From Flavivirga aquatica (GTDB taxonomy: Bacteria; Bacteroidota; Bacteroidia; Flavobacteriales; Flavobacteriaceae), in NCBI RefSeq assembly GCF_001747085.1, contig NZ_MDJD01000054.1, forward strand, positions 186,001 to 250,000: DNA of 64,000 bases. The letters are read 5' to 3'. Numbering within the stretch: position 1 is the stretch's first letter; every line of letters begins with the position of its first letter. Position numbers and translations under genes: made by a program. The notes under the pieces are model-generated. The model was given only the letters and a program-made list of their open reading frames with translations, was not told the DNA's origin and made no database searches. Shown one piece after another: positions 63,742 through 64,000 of the stretch.

Positions 63742-64000
63742 ATGAAAAGAGTTTTATTCTTATTTTTAATAACTGTGGTGTCTTGTAATTTTGATAAAAA
63801 GTGTAAAGATTCAATTACCCTGAACTCGGATATATTTATTTACGGATGGGATAAAAATCATGCAACTATTAAAAAAGCTGTAATTTATGAATACAAAAAA
63901 ACTGATTATAAAAACGAATTAAATTCACACTTAATAAATGACTTTGTAAATCCTTTTGTTGTTAGTAACAAAGATGAATTACATTTGCGCACTTCAGGTT
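63742..64000 (+). CDS. Lipoprotein, candidate immunity protein (3' end outside window)
   Basis: The first 86 codons are visible. The lipoprotein signal MKRVLFLFLITVVSC puts lipidated Cys at residue 15. The rest (FIYGWDKNHATIKKAVIYEY) is not recognised. Position right behind the effector, as for the lipoprotein after the metzincin effector, suggests immunity. Confidence 0.65.
   Translation, partial: MKRVLFLFLITVVSCNFDKKCKDSITLNSDIFIYGWDKNHATIKKAVIYEYKKTDYKNELNSHLINDFVNPFVVSNKDELHLRTSG

Noticed and set aside
1-64000. tRNA or rRNA genes, riboswitches, CRISPR arrays, replication origin
   Set aside because: None recognised by eye; a tRNAscan or Infernal run would settle this.

Overview
The window comes from a Bacteroidota chromosome, most likely a marine member of the Flavobacteriaceae. 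The evidence is low GC, TAnnTTTG-type -7 boxes, a secreted GH16 enzyme with a C-terminal T9SS sorting domain, TssD-type (Bacteroidota T6SS) effector modules and a Bacteroidota-style extracellular contractile injection system (eCIS). The species cannot be named from sequence alone.

Layout. 1-2500 (minus strand): the start of a hydroxamate siderophore operon, with a PLP decarboxylase and a lysine/cadaverine N-hydroxylase that runs off the left edge. 2852-4087: a secreted GH16 agarase/carrageenase-like enzyme. 4692-6194: a DUF4157 polymorphic toxin, a typical eCIS cargo architecture. 6235-7202: two decayed genes. 7307-30176 (minus strand): a nearly gap-free eCIS operon. In transcription order it has a GH18-like membrane protein, a small membrane protein, a DUF4255 cap, a large cap-adjacent protein, sheath, two tubes, DUF5908, a LysM hub, a VgrG-like spike, gp25, a gp6/J-like wedge, a fibre-like protein, a second wedge, tape measure, AAA+ ATPase, a PAAR-like tip and a small membrane protein. 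30581-31569: an IS1595 element. 31711-35004: an ankyrin protein and two DEAD-box helicases. 35789-38671: a TssD (Hcp-like)-metalloprotease effector with two lipoprotein immunity candidates; two of these three genes carry an amber codon exactly where the paralogue has Trp.

39198-62100 is the most unusual part: an integron-like gene-cassette array. Ten imperfect palindromes of about 130-205 bp separate short, mostly defence-like genes on the + strand. Each intact cassette begins with GTTRnnnnnn and ends, at the left arm of its own palindrome, with the reverse complement of those same 9-10 bases. I found this in seven of seven intact cassettes, and it is the defining geometry of integron cassettes with R'/R'' boxes. 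The core differs from the canonical GTTRRRY in most sites, the matched box is longer than usual, and no integrase is visible. Cargo includes a nuclease-M78 peptidase fusion with an XRE/SymE pair, a nucleotidyltransferase, a lipoprotein, an HNH nuclease, a complete C-M-R restriction system, an XRE/small-protein pair, a DUF3883 nuclease and a toxin-antitoxin-SecB-like chaperone operon resembling CmdTAC. The palindromes are parasitised twice over. Group IIC-like introns insert on the bottom strand just outside the left arm, and IS1182-type elements insert at the CCGT of the right core with a CCGT target duplication. A deletion between a third intron copy and a third IS copy removed the array's right end.

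62124-64000: a second TssD-fusion effector with a cysteine-protease-like C-terminus, followed by a lipoprotein cut by the window edge.
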